Source: JAYRSJ01 sp041920215
GTDB lineage: Bacteria; Pseudomonadota; Gammaproteobacteria; Burkholderiales; Burkholderiaceae_C
Direction: 5' to 3'
Length of the DNA stretch: 64,000 nucleotides
Assembly (NCBI GenBank): GCA_041920215.1
Contig: JAYRSJ010000010.1
Location: forward strand, 82,729 to 146,728
A program made the position numbers and the translations under genes. The notes below the pieces were generated by a model. It did not search any database. It was given only the letters and a program-made list of their open reading frames with translations, and had not been told where the DNA came from. The first letter of the stretch is position 1, and every line of letters starts with the position of its first letter. Below, piece after piece: positions 8,232 to 15,851 of the stretch.

Positions 8232-8409
8232 GCGACTCCTTTCTTCTCCGTCCTTGCCTCGCGGGCAGGTCTGCAACCTGGGCCAGCGAGAAAAACTGAC
8301 GGTGATAATGGGCCGGCAACTGAGTCCAGACGCGACGCGCAGCGTTTGCATCCGAGCTGACCGGGGCCATCGGCAGCGGGTGACCGCCTCCTCCCTGGGA
8401 GGATGTCAC

Positions 8410-8497
8410 GGGTTAACCCTGAATCAGGGCAGGCGGATTCTAAGTGGCATCAATAACCCGTCAAGCTTTTGAAATCGCTTCTATATAGCTATAAATT
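8410..8497 (+). promoter_or_regulatory. Palindromes and AT-rich promoter candidate upstream of ubiD
   Basis: In the 266-base divergent gap between the lytic transglycosylase and ubiD lie a perfect palindrome GGGTTAACCC (8410-8419) and an overlapping inverted repeat CCCTGA-A-TCAGGG (8417-8429). Near the ubiD start TTGAAA (8469-8474) and TATAAA (8490-8495), spaced 15 bases, could be a promoter, and TATAGCTATA (8484-8493) is another palindrome. The predicted transcription start would fall at or just inside the ubiD ATG. No Shine-Dalgarno sequence is present there. The remainder of the gap (8232-8409) shows nothing I recognise. Confidence 0.35.
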
Positions 8498-10048
8498 ATG
8501 AAGTACCGTGACTTGCGTGAATTCATCGACGGACTCGAGGCATTAGGGGAGCTCAAGCGCATCAATACGCCGGTATCCCCCCTACTTGAGGTGACGGCGC
8601 TGAGTGACAAGGTGCTGCGAGCAGGCGGGCCTGCGTTGTTGTTCGAGCGCCCGACCGGCTACCAGACGCCGGCCCTGACCAATCTGTTCGGTACGCCCAG
8701 GCGGGTTGCGCTGGGCATGGGGGCGCAGGAGGTTCAGGAACTGCGGGCCGTCGGACAGGTGCTGGCGAACCTGAAAGAGCCCGAACCGCCTCGCGGACTC
8801 AAGGATGCCGGTCGGCTGCTGCAGATGATGAAGGCGCTGTGGGACATGAAGCCCAGCCTCGTACGGCAGGCGGCTTGTCAGCAGGAGGTGTTCGAAGCTG
8901 GAGAGGTCGATCTAAAGAAGCTCCCGATACAGACCTGCTGGCCGGGCGACATCGGGCCTTTGCTGACCTGGGGGCTGGTGATCACGCGGGGACCACAATC
9001 CGTCGCGCAGCCCCGTCTGCGCCAGAACCTGGGCATCTACCGCCAGCAACTGATCGGTCGTCGGCAGCTGATCATGCGCTGGCTCGCGCACCGCGGCGGC
9101 GCGCTGGACTTCCGCGACTTCGCCCTGTCCAACCCGGGCCAGCCGTTTCCCATCGCAGTTGCGCTGGGCGCGGACCCGGCGACTATCCTCGGGGCGGTCA
9201 CGCCGGTGCCCGACAGCCTGTCCGAATATCAGTTCGCCGGGCTGCTGCGTGGCTCGCGGACCGAGCTGGTCGACACCGGCGTGGGCGAGGGCGGCCGCAT
9301 GCTGCAGGCGCCGGCCAGTGCCGAGATCGTGCTGGAGGGCCATATCCCCTGTGCCGAGCCCGGCTTCAGCGGCCATAGCGAGGATGGCGTGCCCTTGAAA
9401 GAAAAGGGCGGCTATCTGCATGCGCTGGAGGGGCCGTTCGGCGACCATACCGGCTATTACAACGAGCAGGACTGGTTTCCGGTCTTCGAGGTGCAGCGCC
9501 TCACCCAGCGCCGCGATCCGATCTATCACAGCACCTACACCGGCAAGCCGCCGGATGAACCGGCCATCCTGGGTGTGGCGCTCAATGAGGTCTTTGTCCC
9601 TATCCTGCAGAAGCAGTTCAGCGAGATTGTCGACTTCTATCTGCCGCCTGAGGGCTGCAGCTACCGCATGGCGGTGATCTCCATCAAGAAGGCCTATCCG
9701 GGCCATGCCAAGCGCCTGATGTTTGGCCTGTGGAGCTTTCTGCGCCAGTTCATGTATACAAAGTTCATCGTCGTTGTCGACGACGATATCGATATCCGCG
9801 ACTGGAAGGAGGTGGTCTGGGCCATCACCACCCGCATGGATCCGGTGCGTGACACCACGCTGGTCGAGAACACGCCCATCGACTATCTGGATTTCGCATC
9901 GCCGGTCAGCGGCCTGGGCGGCAAGATGGGGCTGGATGCCACCAACAAGTGGCCGGGTGAAAGCAACCGCGAATGGGGACGCAGTATCGAGATGACGCCC
10001 GAGGTCGCACGCCGCGCCGATGCGCTGTATCAAAGTCTGTTCGCATAG
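8498..10048 (+). CDS. ubiD: UbiD family prFMN-dependent decarboxylase
   Basis: Decarboxylase for 4-hydroxy-3-polyprenylbenzoate in ubiquinone synthesis, using prenylated FMN made by UbiX. The length of 516 aa fits the ubiquinone-pathway clade. The N-terminus MKYRDLREF...GELKRI and RAGGPALLFE, NLFGTPRRVALGMG and the EGPFGDHTGYYN block all match this clade closely. The ATG is supported by that alignment although there is no ribosome binding site in front of it. It is followed by a structured intergenic region and a strong terminator, so it is probably monocistronic. Confidence 0.95.
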   Translation: MKYRDLREFIDGLEALGELKRINTPVSPLLEVTALSDKVLRAGGPALLFERPTGYQTPALTNLFGTPRRVALGMGAQEVQELRAVGQVLANLKEPEPPRGLKDAGRLLQMMKALWDMKPSLVRQAACQQEVFEAGEVDLKKLPIQTCWPGDIGPLLTWGLVITRGPQSVAQPRLRQNLGIYRQQLIGRRQLIMRWLAHRGGALDFRDFALSNPGQPFPIAVALGADPATILGAVTPVPDSLSEYQFAGLLRGSRTELVDTGVGEGGRMLQAPASAEIVLEGHIPCAEPGFSGHSEDGVPLKEKGGYLHALEGPFGDHTGYYNEQDWFPVFEVQRLTQRRDPIYHSTYTGKPPDEPAILGVALNEVFVPILQKQFSEIVDFYLPPEGCSYRMAVISIKKAYPGHAKRLMFGLWSFLRQFMYTKFIVVVDDDIDIRDWKEVVWAITTRMDPVRDTTLVENTPIDYLDFASPVSGLGGKMGLDATNKWPGESNREWGRSIEMTPEVARRADALYQSLFA

Positions 10049-10049
10049 C

Positions 10050-10213
10050 GCATGCGGGGCTCGCGCCTAGGGTTCTCCCAGCCTTGAAGGACCTGAGGCG
10101 CTCGCCTACTGTTGTGAAGCCTTTTGCTAGGCAACCACTCTGGCGCAGTCTCTGCGCGCCAGGAGCCCTGCGGCATATCGCTGCAGAGCCCCACCGATGG
10201 CATGGCCATCCGA
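10050..10213 (+). ncRNA. Candidate structured small RNA between ubiD and its terminator (6S-like?)
   Basis: The gap after ubiD is highly foldable. Two long-range helices enclose it: GGGGCTC (10056-10062) with GAGCCCC (10186-10192), and AGGGTTCT (10069-10076) with GGAGCCCT (10162-10169, including G-U pairs). Inside are CTGGCGC/GCGCCAG and AGGC/GCCT hairpins; GATGGC-ATG-GCCATC lies just outside. A long interrupted closing stem is the architecture of 6S RNA. Short stretches (CCTGAG, GAAGCCTT, AGCC-TGCGGC) recall E. coli 6S in the same order, but this is by eye and weak. No promoter is clear upstream. It may instead be only the structured 3' UTR of ubiD. Confidence 0.35.
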
Positions 10214-10243
10214 CCCCGCCCGGCTTCTTGCCGGGCGGGGTTT
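10214..10243 (+). terminator. Intrinsic terminator after ubiD / the RNA candidate
   Basis: A perfect 11-bp stem, CCCCGCCCGGC (10214-10224) with GCCGGGCGGGG (10230-10240), closes a TTCTT loop and is followed by TTT. The T-run is on the plus strand only, so it terminates plus-strand transcription, just before the convergent YdcF-type gene. Confidence 0.85.
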
Positions 10244-10264
10244 GTCATTGCTGAGCTCCCTGAA

Positions 10265-11050
10265 TCAATGGCCGGCGAGGCCGCCCACCCACTCGTAGAT
10301 CACATAGCGGTTCTGCCTGAAGCCTTCCGGGCTGGGCAGCCAGTCCAACAAGGCCCAGGGCTGTGCCGCATCGCGCGCACCGACGGGCGCCGCCAGTATC
10401 TGCGTCGCAGGCCAGCCAGCACGAGCAAAGGCTCGGGTGGCGCGCCGCATATGCTGGCTGTGCGTCACCAGCAGCAGTCGCTGGTAGCCGCGTTCGCGCA
10501 TCAGTGCCACGCTCAGCCGCGCGTTGTCGCGTGTATCACGCGCTGCGGCATCGACCAAGCTCAATCTGGCCTGCTGGCCACTGGTCTGCAGCCAGTGCTG
10601 CACGATCTCGGCTTCGCTGCGATCGCCGGGCTGGGCCGCGCGGCCCAGCCCGCCGGTGAAACCCAGCGGCAGCCCGGTCTGCCGTGCCAGCCACAGACCG
10701 TAGTTCAGGCGTTCGAGCGTCGTGCCGCTGGGCCGGGCGTCCTGATACTCCGCGACCCTCTGTCGGGCGCCGCCACCTAGCACCAGGATCAGGGTGTCGG
10801 GCTGTCCGCGCAGCGATTCGCGCGTCTCGGCGGACAGCGCCTCGGTATGACCCAGCAAGAGGCCCTGCAAGCGATAGGCGGCCGCCTCGGTGCAGGACAG
10901 CCAGATCAGCGCGCATGCGCCCAGCAGCAAAACCCAGGCCCAGCGGCGGCTGCGGCGCATCAGCGCAGCGCCGGCCAGGATCAGCAGCAGCCAGGGCACT
11001 GGCGGCAGGATCAAGACTTGAAGCAGCGGGCGCAATTCCTGCAGAAACAT
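10265..11050 (-). CDS. YdcF/ElyC family membrane protein (DUF218)
   Basis: 261 aa. Two hydrophobic segments at the N-terminus (about residues 10-30 and 37-55) are followed by a soluble DUF218 domain. Its signature elements are DTLILVLGGG near 85-94, a Tyr-containing YGLWLARQTGLPLGFTGG stretch, SLVDAAARDTRDNA and LLLVTHSQHMRRA. E. coli ElyC, of this family, affects envelope integrity and peptidoglycan synthesis at low temperature; the biochemical activity is unsettled. ATG 11048-11050 has GGAG five bases upstream. It is convergent with ubiD and divergent from msrA. Confidence 0.85.
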   Translation of the reverse strand: MFLQELRPLLQVLILPPVPWLLLILAGAALMRRSRRWAWVLLLGACALIWLSCTEAAAYRLQGLLLGHTEALSAETRESLRGQPDTLILVLGGGARQRVAEYQDARPSGTTLERLNYGLWLARQTGLPLGFTGGLGRAAQPGDRSEAEIVQHWLQTSGQQARLSLVDAAARDTRDNARLSVALMRERGYQRLLLVTHSQHMRRATRAFARAGWPATQILAAPVGARDAAQPWALLDWLPSPEGFRQNRYVIYEWVGGLAGH

Positions 11051-11192
11051 CGGAACTCCGTGAGCAATCGTGGAAAAACCTGTGAAGCCTTGAAGCCGGC
11101 TCTGCGCCTGCGGCGCATTTTGGGGTCGCCATCATCCCATCTGCCGGAACCGGCTATGCTGCGCGCCGGATGAACAAGCAAGCGCAGGAGTC

Positions 11193-11729
11193 ATGAGTAC
11201 AAGCGAGTCGATCACCCTCGGCGGCGGCTGCTTCTGGTGCACCGAGGCGGTGTACGAGAGGGTGCGCGGGGTTCTGAGCGTCGAGCCCGGCTACTGCAAT
11301 GGCCATGTCGAGCGGCCCAGCTACGAGCAGGTCTGCAGCGGCAGCACCGGTCACGCCGAAGTGGTGCAGCTGCGTTTCGATCCGAGCCAGATCAGCCTGA
11401 GCGAGCTGCTGGAGATCTTCTTTGTCATCCACGACCCGACCACGCTGAACCGACAGGGCGCCGATGTGGGGACGCAGTACCGCTCGGGCATCTATTTCCA
11501 CGCGCCCGAGCAGCGCGAGGTGGCGGCCCGGGTGCTGGCCGAGGTTCAGCAGGCCTATGACGGGCAGGTCGTGACCGAGTTGCAGCCGTTGAGCAACTAC
11601 TCGCCCGCCGAGGCCTACCACCATCGCTATTTCGCCCGCCATCCGGAGCAGGGCTACTGCGCCTTCGTCATCGCCCCCAAGGTCGAGAAGTTCAGGGCCA
11701 GTTTCGCCCGGCATCTGCGCGATGCATGA
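11193..11729 (+). CDS. msrA: Peptide methionine (S)-sulfoxide reductase MsrA
   Basis: Repairs methionine-S-sulfoxide in proteins, 178 aa. The catalytic motif GGCFWC places the nucleophilic Cys at residue 13. GYCNGHVERPSYEQVCSG and the HDPTTLNRQGADVGTQYRS block (broken here as HDPTTLN and GADVGTQYRS) are diagnostic. An additional Cys near the C-terminus (GYCAF) may act in resolving the disulfide. AGGAG lies only two bases before the ATG. A nine-codon mini-ORF starting at 11170 ends at the msrA start (TCATGA) and could couple translation. The msrA stop overlaps the start of the following ABC ATPase gene. Confidence 0.97.
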   Translation: MSTSESITLGGGCFWCTEAVYERVRGVLSVEPGYCNGHVERPSYEQVCSGSTGHAEVVQLRFDPSQISLSELLEIFFVIHDPTTLNRQGADVGTQYRSGIYFHAPEQREVAARVLAEVQQAYDGQVVTELQPLSNYSPAEAYHHRYFARHPEQGYCAFVIAPKVEKFRASFARHLRDA

Positions 11730-12423
11730 GGCCTCCTATGGCCCTGGCAGCGGACCGGCGATGATAGAAATGCGTGGTCTGCGCTACCGTTACCGCGGCG
11801 GCGCGGAGATGGTCTACGCCGATCTGAGTCTGGCCGCGGGCGAGCATCTACTGCTGCGCGGCGCCTCGGGCAGCGGCAAGTCCACGCTGCTGGCCCTGCT
11901 GGCCGGTTTGCTGACGCCGACGGCCGGGCAAGTTCTGGTCGCTGGCCAGGACCTGGCAGCGCTGCGACCGTCCCAGCGCGACGCCTGGCGCGGCGCGGCG
12001 CTGGGTTTCATGCCGCAGCGCCTGCATCTGAGCAGCGCGCTGAGCGTCGAGGAGAACCTGTGCCTGCCCTATCTGAGCGCCGGTCTGCCCTTGGATGCCG
12101 AGCGCATGCACAGCCTGCTGGGCGAACTTGGGCTGGGCGGCCTGCTGCAGCGGCGGCCGCATCAGCTGAGCCTGGGCCAGGCGCAGCGGGTGGCCCTGCT
12201 GCGGGCCTTGCTGCGTCGGCCCCGGCTGCTGCTGGCCGACGAACCGACCGCCAATCTGGACGACGAATCGGCGGCCGCCTGCCTTGCGCTGCTGACCGAG
12301 GTCTGCGACCGGCAGGGCACTTCGCTGGTGCTCGCCACCCACGATAGCCGCGCCGTGCTAGCCCTGGGTCAGCGGCTGCGCTGCCATGTGCTGCCCAGGA
12401 TCGATCAGGAGACGCAGCGATGA
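11722..12423 (+). CDS. ABC transporter ATP-binding protein (LolD/MacB type)
   Basis: ATPase subunit of an ABC transporter of the LolD/MacB/FtsE class, 233 aa. Walker A GASGSGKST is at 47-55, Walker B is LLLADEPT, and an H-loop His occurs in LATHDS. The signature is LSLGQ rather than LSGGQ. The first ATG overlaps msrA by 8 bases; a second ATG at 11761 (MIEMRG) would give a more standard N-terminus. The gene overlaps the permease gene by ATGA at its 3' end. With the downstream secreted Cys/His protein and DUF3299 protein it forms one operon, probably acting on an envelope substrate or metal-related process (inference). Confidence 0.85.
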   Translation: MHEASYGPGSGPAMIEMRGLRYRYRGGAEMVYADLSLAAGEHLLLRGASGSGKSTLLALLAGLLTPTAGQVLVAGQDLAALRPSQRDAWRGAALGFMPQRLHLSSALSVEENLCLPYLSAGLPLDAERMHSLLGELGLGGLLQRRPHQLSLGQAQRVALLRALLRRPRLLLADEPTANLDDESAAACLALLTEVCDRQGTSLVLATHDSRAVLALGQRLRCHVLPRIDQETQR

Positions 12424-13625
12424 GCCTCTTGCATCTGGCCTGGCGCTATCTGTGGTCGCGGCCCCTGGTCAGCGCGCTGAATCTGCTGCTGATGAGCCTG
12501 GGGCTGGCAGCGGTGGTGTTCGTGCTGAACGTCAGCGAGCAGATCGACGCCGGGCTGCGTCGCGACCTGGCCGGCATCGATCTGGTGGTGGGGGCCAAGG
12601 GCAGCCCGATGCAGATCATGCTGTCGGGTGTCTTCCATCTCGATGTGCCCACCGGCAATATCCCGCTGGCGACGCTGGAGCAGCTGCGCCAGCAGCCGTT
12701 GGTGGCCCAGGTGGTGCCGATGTCGCTGGGCGACAGCCTGCGAGGCTTCCGCATCGTTGGCACCAGCCATGACTATCCGGCGCTGTATGGCGCCAGTCTG
12801 GCCCAGGGCCGGCTCTGGCAGGCCCCGCTGCAGGCGGTGCTGGGTGCCGAAGTGGCGCGCAAGACCGGCCTGGGCTTGGGCGCGCGCTTCGTCGGCAGCC
12901 ATGGCCTGGGCGAGCAGGGGCACGAGCATGGCGATCATGGCTATACCGTGGTCGGCGTTCTGGCGCCCACTGGCTCGGTGCTGGACCGTCTGGTGCTGAC
13001 CGATCTGGCATCGGTCTGGCAGGTGCATGAGGACATGCACGCAGCCGATGCCGAGGACCGTGCGGCCCTGGAGGCCGAGCGCGAGATCACGCTGGCCCTG
13101 CTGCGTTACCGCAGCCCTCTCGCGGCGGTCAGCCTGCCGCGCTGGGTCAATGCGCAGGACGGCCTGCAGGCTGCGGCGCCGGCGCTGGAGACGGCGCGCC
13201 TGCTGCGCCTGGTCGGTGCCGGCACCGAGGTGCTGCGCGGCTTTGGCCTGCTGTTGCTGCTGGCGGCCGGCTTGTCGGTGTTTGTCGCGCTGCTGCATGC
13301 GGTGCGCGAGCGCCAGCCCGATCTGGCCATGCTGCGCATGCTGGGCGCACCGCCCTGGCGGGTTGCGGCCCTGATCAGCCTGGAGGCCGTGCTGCTGGCG
13401 GTGCTGGCCTGCGGGCTGGGACTGGCCCTGGGCCATGGTCTGCTGCAGGGGCTGGGCTGGCTGCTGCAAAGCCAGCAATCGCTCAGAATCACCGCCTGGT
13501 GGTGGAGTGCGCCGGAGGCGGCCCTGCTGCCGCTGGCCCTGCTGCTGGCCCTGCTGGCCGCGGCCTGGCCGGCATGGCGGGCCTTCCGCCTCGATGTCAC
13601 CGAGCTGCTGCAGGCGCCACATTGA
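12420..13625 (+). CDS. ABC transporter permease, FtsX/MacB type, with His-rich loop
   Basis: Membrane subunit of the same transporter, 401 aa. One membrane segment near residues 18-40 is followed by a large periplasmic domain, then three segments near 270-295, 318-350 and 365-390, the standard MacB/LolC topology. The periplasmic part holds a His-rich stretch (GEQGHEHGDHGYTVVG, around residue 160-175), suggesting metal binding. MLRMLGAPPWRVAALI between TM2 and TM3 is the conserved cytoplasmic coupling region. The ATG overlaps the ATPase stop. Related transporters occur with DUF3299 and His-rich secreted proteins, for example at a zinc-regulated Vibrio locus (from memory). Confidence 0.85.
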   Translation: MSLLHLAWRYLWSRPLVSALNLLLMSLGLAAVVFVLNVSEQIDAGLRRDLAGIDLVVGAKGSPMQIMLSGVFHLDVPTGNIPLATLEQLRQQPLVAQVVPMSLGDSLRGFRIVGTSHDYPALYGASLAQGRLWQAPLQAVLGAEVARKTGLGLGARFVGSHGLGEQGHEHGDHGYTVVGVLAPTGSVLDRLVLTDLASVWQVHEDMHAADAEDRAALEAEREITLALLRYRSPLAAVSLPRWVNAQDGLQAAAPALETARLLRLVGAGTEVLRGFGLLLLLAAGLSVFVALLHAVRERQPDLAMLRMLGAPPWRVAALISLEAVLLAVLACGLGLALGHGLLQGLGWLLQSQQSLRITAWWWSAPEAALLPLALLLALLAAAWPAWRAFRLDVTELLQAPH

Positions 13626-13645
13626 CAAGTCATGGAGCTCTAACG

Positions 13646-13906
13646 ATGAAGAAACCCCTGCTATGCCTGAGCCTGACCCTGCTGCTAGGCAGCGCTTGGG
13701 CGCAAACGCCCCCGAGCAGCAAACCGTCCGTCGGCGAACATGCTCAGAAGGACATTGCCCGCCATCGGGCCATGGCCAAGGCGCATGAAGAGGCGGCGCA
13801 ATGCCTTGAAAAGGGCGAGGACGAGGCCAAATGCCAGAAGGCCCTGCTGGCCGCCTGCCGCGGTCTGGCGATAGGCAAGTTCTGCGGGATGAAACATGAG
13901 CACTGA
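13646..13906 (+). CDS. Small secreted Cys/His protein of the ABC-DUF3299 operon
   Basis: 86 aa, unknown family. A GGAG eight bases before ATG 13646 sets the start. MKKPLLCLSLTLLLGSAWAQ is a clear signal peptide, leaving about 66 residues. The mature part is highly charged, has four Cys (CLEK, CQKA, CRGL, FCGM) and ends in MKHEH, with further His in GEH and RHR. Two disulfides or a metal site are both plausible. Its stop lies inside the start of the DUF3299 gene, so it belongs to the operon. I cannot assign a function beyond a likely periplasmic partner of the transporter. Confidence 0.75.
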   Translation: MKKPLLCLSLTLLLGSAWAQTPPSSKPSVGEHAQKDIARHRAMAKAHEEAAQCLEKGEDEAKCQKALLAACRGLAIGKFCGMKHEH

Positions 13907-14423
13907 TCGCAACAAGCATCTGGGTCTGGCCCTGTTGCTCGCCGGGCTGGCCCTGCCGGCGCTGGCGCAAAGCAGCAATGGCGCCACCGGCGCGGCGGGC
14001 GCCGCCATCGGCCAGGGGCCGGGCTACCACGATCCGCGCAGCCCCTTCAAACCGCTGCAGGAGCGCGAGGGCGTGGTCTCCTGGCCGCTGCTGGCCTCGG
14101 TGACCGTCAAGCTGGAGAACAAGCGCATGGTGCCGACTTTCCCCGGCACGGTGCAGGCGCTGGACAAGCAGAAGGTCAAGGTGCAGGGCTTCATGCTGCC
14201 GCTGGAGCCGGGCGACAAGCAAAGGCATTTCCTGCTGTCGGCCGTACCCACCAGCTGCAATTTCTGCACCCCGGCCGGGCCGGAGGGCCTGATCGAGGTG
14301 CGCAGCAAGAATCCGGTGCGCTACACGCTGGAGCCGGTGACGGTGGAGGGGCAGATGGCGGTGCTCAAGAGCGACCCCTACGGCCTGTTCTACCGGGTGA
14401 CCGAGGCGCAGCAGACCGAGTAA
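13896..14423 (+). CDS. DUF3299 secreted protein
   Basis: 175 aa with a signal peptide ending near ALPALAQ (residue 25). The mature protein matches DUF3299: the VSWPLLASVTVK ... VKVQGFMLPLE core, then FLLSAVPTSCNFCTPAGPEGL with a CxxC pair and an LEPVTVEGQ segment. Proteins of this type recur next to MacB-like ABC transporters, and a role in metal homeostasis has been proposed for some. It overlaps the preceding small gene by 11 bases and is the last gene of the operon. Convergent pdxH follows; GTCGGC (14429-14434) pairs with GCCGAC (14445-14450) between them but without a T-run. Confidence 0.82.
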   Translation: MSTDRNKHLGLALLLAGLALPALAQSSNGATGAAGAAIGQGPGYHDPRSPFKPLQEREGVVSWPLLASVTVKLENKRMVPTFPGTVQALDKQKVKVQGFMLPLEPGDKQRHFLLSAVPTSCNFCTPAGPEGLIEVRSKNPVRYTLEPVTVEGQMAVLKSDPYGLFYRVTEAQQTE

Positions 14424-14454
14424 GCTCTGTCGGCCGCGCCCGCTGCCGACGCAC

Positions 14455-15096
14455 TCAGGGTGCCAGGCGCTCGCGCAGCCATTGCCCGTCGGGCTGCAGC
14501 AGGTAGCTGATGCGGTCGTGCAGGCGCGAGCGGCGACCCTGCCAGAACTCCCAGCGGTCCGGGGCCAGTCGATAGCCGCCCCAGTGCGGCGGCCGGACCG
14601 GATTGAGACCGTGCTGCAGCGCGGCCTTGGCCGCATTGGCGACCAGCACCGCGCGCGAGCTGATCACCTGGCTTTGCGGCGAGGCCCAGGCGCCCAGGCG
14701 CGAGTCCAGCGGGCGGGACTGGAAATAAGCGTCAGACTGCGCGTCCTCGACCTTCTCGACCCGGCCCTCGATGCGCACCACCCGTTCCAGCTCCACCCAG
14801 TGGAACTGCAGGGCGGCAAACGGCATGCCCGCCAGTTCGCGGCCCTTGCGGCTGGCATAGTTTGTGTACCAGACGATGCCGCGCTCGTCATAGTCCTTGA
14901 TCAGCACGACCCGGGTCGACGGCCGGCCGTCGGCGCCCACCGTGGCCACCGTCATCGCGTTCGGCTCGGGTAACTCGGCCTGCAGGGCCTGTTCCAGCCA
15001 CAGTCTGAATTGATCGATGGGGCGCTCGGCGGTATGGGTTTCGTCCAGTTCGCCCTGCTCGTAGCTCTTGCGCAGATCAGCCAGTTTCTTGTCCAT
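14455..15096 (-). CDS. pdxH: Pyridoxamine/pyridoxine 5'-phosphate oxidase
   Basis: FMN enzyme that makes pyridoxal 5'-phosphate, 213 aa, the usual length. Hallmarks are MTVATVGADGRPSTRVVLIKDYD near 48-70, FYTNY-type WYTNYASRKGREL, AFQFHW-type ALQFHWVELERVVRIEG, and the C-terminal WGGYRLAPDRWEFWQG and RLHDRISY segments. It ends W-LRERLAP as is typical. It stands alone between two plus-strand genes, with 137 bases between its start and the MocA-like ATG. Confidence 0.97.
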   Translation of the reverse strand: MDKKLADLRKSYEQGELDETHTAERPIDQFRLWLEQALQAELPEPNAMTVATVGADGRPSTRVVLIKDYDERGIVWYTNYASRKGRELAGMPFAALQFHWVELERVVRIEGRVEKVEDAQSDAYFQSRPLDSRLGAWASPQSQVISSRAVLVANAAKAALQHGLNPVRPPHWGGYRLAPDRWEFWQGRRSRLHDRISYLLQPDGQWLRERLAP

Positions 15097-15233
15097 GGCC
15101 TGAAGTATCGGTCCTGGCGGTAGAAAACCTTAGGTAGAGGCCCCAGTGGTGCGTTGTGCGTACGCTGGGCATCCTGCCAGCATGGCCGGTACAAGACGGT
15201 ACAAGGCCATGCCCAGAACCCATCGCTCACATC

Positions 15234-15851
15234 ATGACCCCACGTGCTGCAATCGTCGTTCTGGCTGCCGGTCGCGGGATCCGCTTTCGCGGCGCCGGCC
15301 ATAAGCTGTCGCAGGCGCTGGGCGACGAGACGGTGCTGAGCCAAACCATCAAGAACGCCATCGCCACCGGCCTGCGTGTGGTGGTTGTCAGCAACATGGC
15401 GCTGCAGGGCAGTGTGCGTGATCTGGTGGCGGCGCGGGACATTGCGCTGATGGCCGATGTCGATGCCAGGGGACGCGCGCTGCCGGTGGGCATGGGGCAT
15501 TCGATCGCGGCCGGCGTGGCGGCCAGCGGTGATGCCGATGGCTGGCTCATCGTGCCCGGCGACATGCCGCTGCTGAAGCCGGCCAGCATGCAGGCGGTGG
15601 CTCAGGCCTTGAGCCAGTATCCGGTGGCCTATGCCCAGTACCGCGGCCAGCGCGGCCATCCGGTGGGTTTCAGCGCCGAGCTGTACTCCGAGCTGGTGGA
15701 TCTGCAGGGTGACGAGGGCGCCCGGCGCATCGTCGCCCGCTACCCTTCAGTCGCGGTCGAGCTTGACGATCCTGGCGTGCTGGTCGATGTGGATACCGAG
15801 GCCGATCTGGCCCAGCTGCAGCAGGAACTAGCCAAAGTCCAGCTCGGCTAG
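15234..15851 (+). CDS. MobA/MocA-like nucleotidyltransferase
   Basis: GT-A-fold nucleotidyltransferase, 205 aa from ATG 15234 (the frame is open 26 codons further upstream, but the Rossmann-like strand starts here). AIVVLAAGRGIRF and HKL match the LAAGxSxRxG...KL nucleotide-binding signature, and IVPGDMPLL carries the metal-binding Asp. RGHPVGFS and LVDVDTEADL are further family marks. MocA/MobA enzymes add CMP or GMP to molybdopterin, but no molybdoenzyme or xdh accessory gene is nearby, so the substrate is open. The 3' end overlaps the convergent ChaC-like gene by 24 bases. Confidence 0.78.
   Translation: MTPRAAIVVLAAGRGIRFRGAGHKLSQALGDETVLSQTIKNAIATGLRVVVVSNMALQGSVRDLVAARDIALMADVDARGRALPVGMGHSIAAGVAASGDADGWLIVPGDMPLLKPASMQAVAQALSQYPVAYAQYRGQRGHPVGFSAELYSELVDLQGDEGARRIVARYPSVAVELDDPGVLVDVDTEADLAQLQQELAKVQLG

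Noticed and set aside
12405..14636. A 743-codon open frame on the minus strand opposite the ABC-DUF3299 operon
   Set aside because: Gln/Arg/Ala-rich, without any domain, and antisense to four well-supported genes; typical of high-GC shadow frames.
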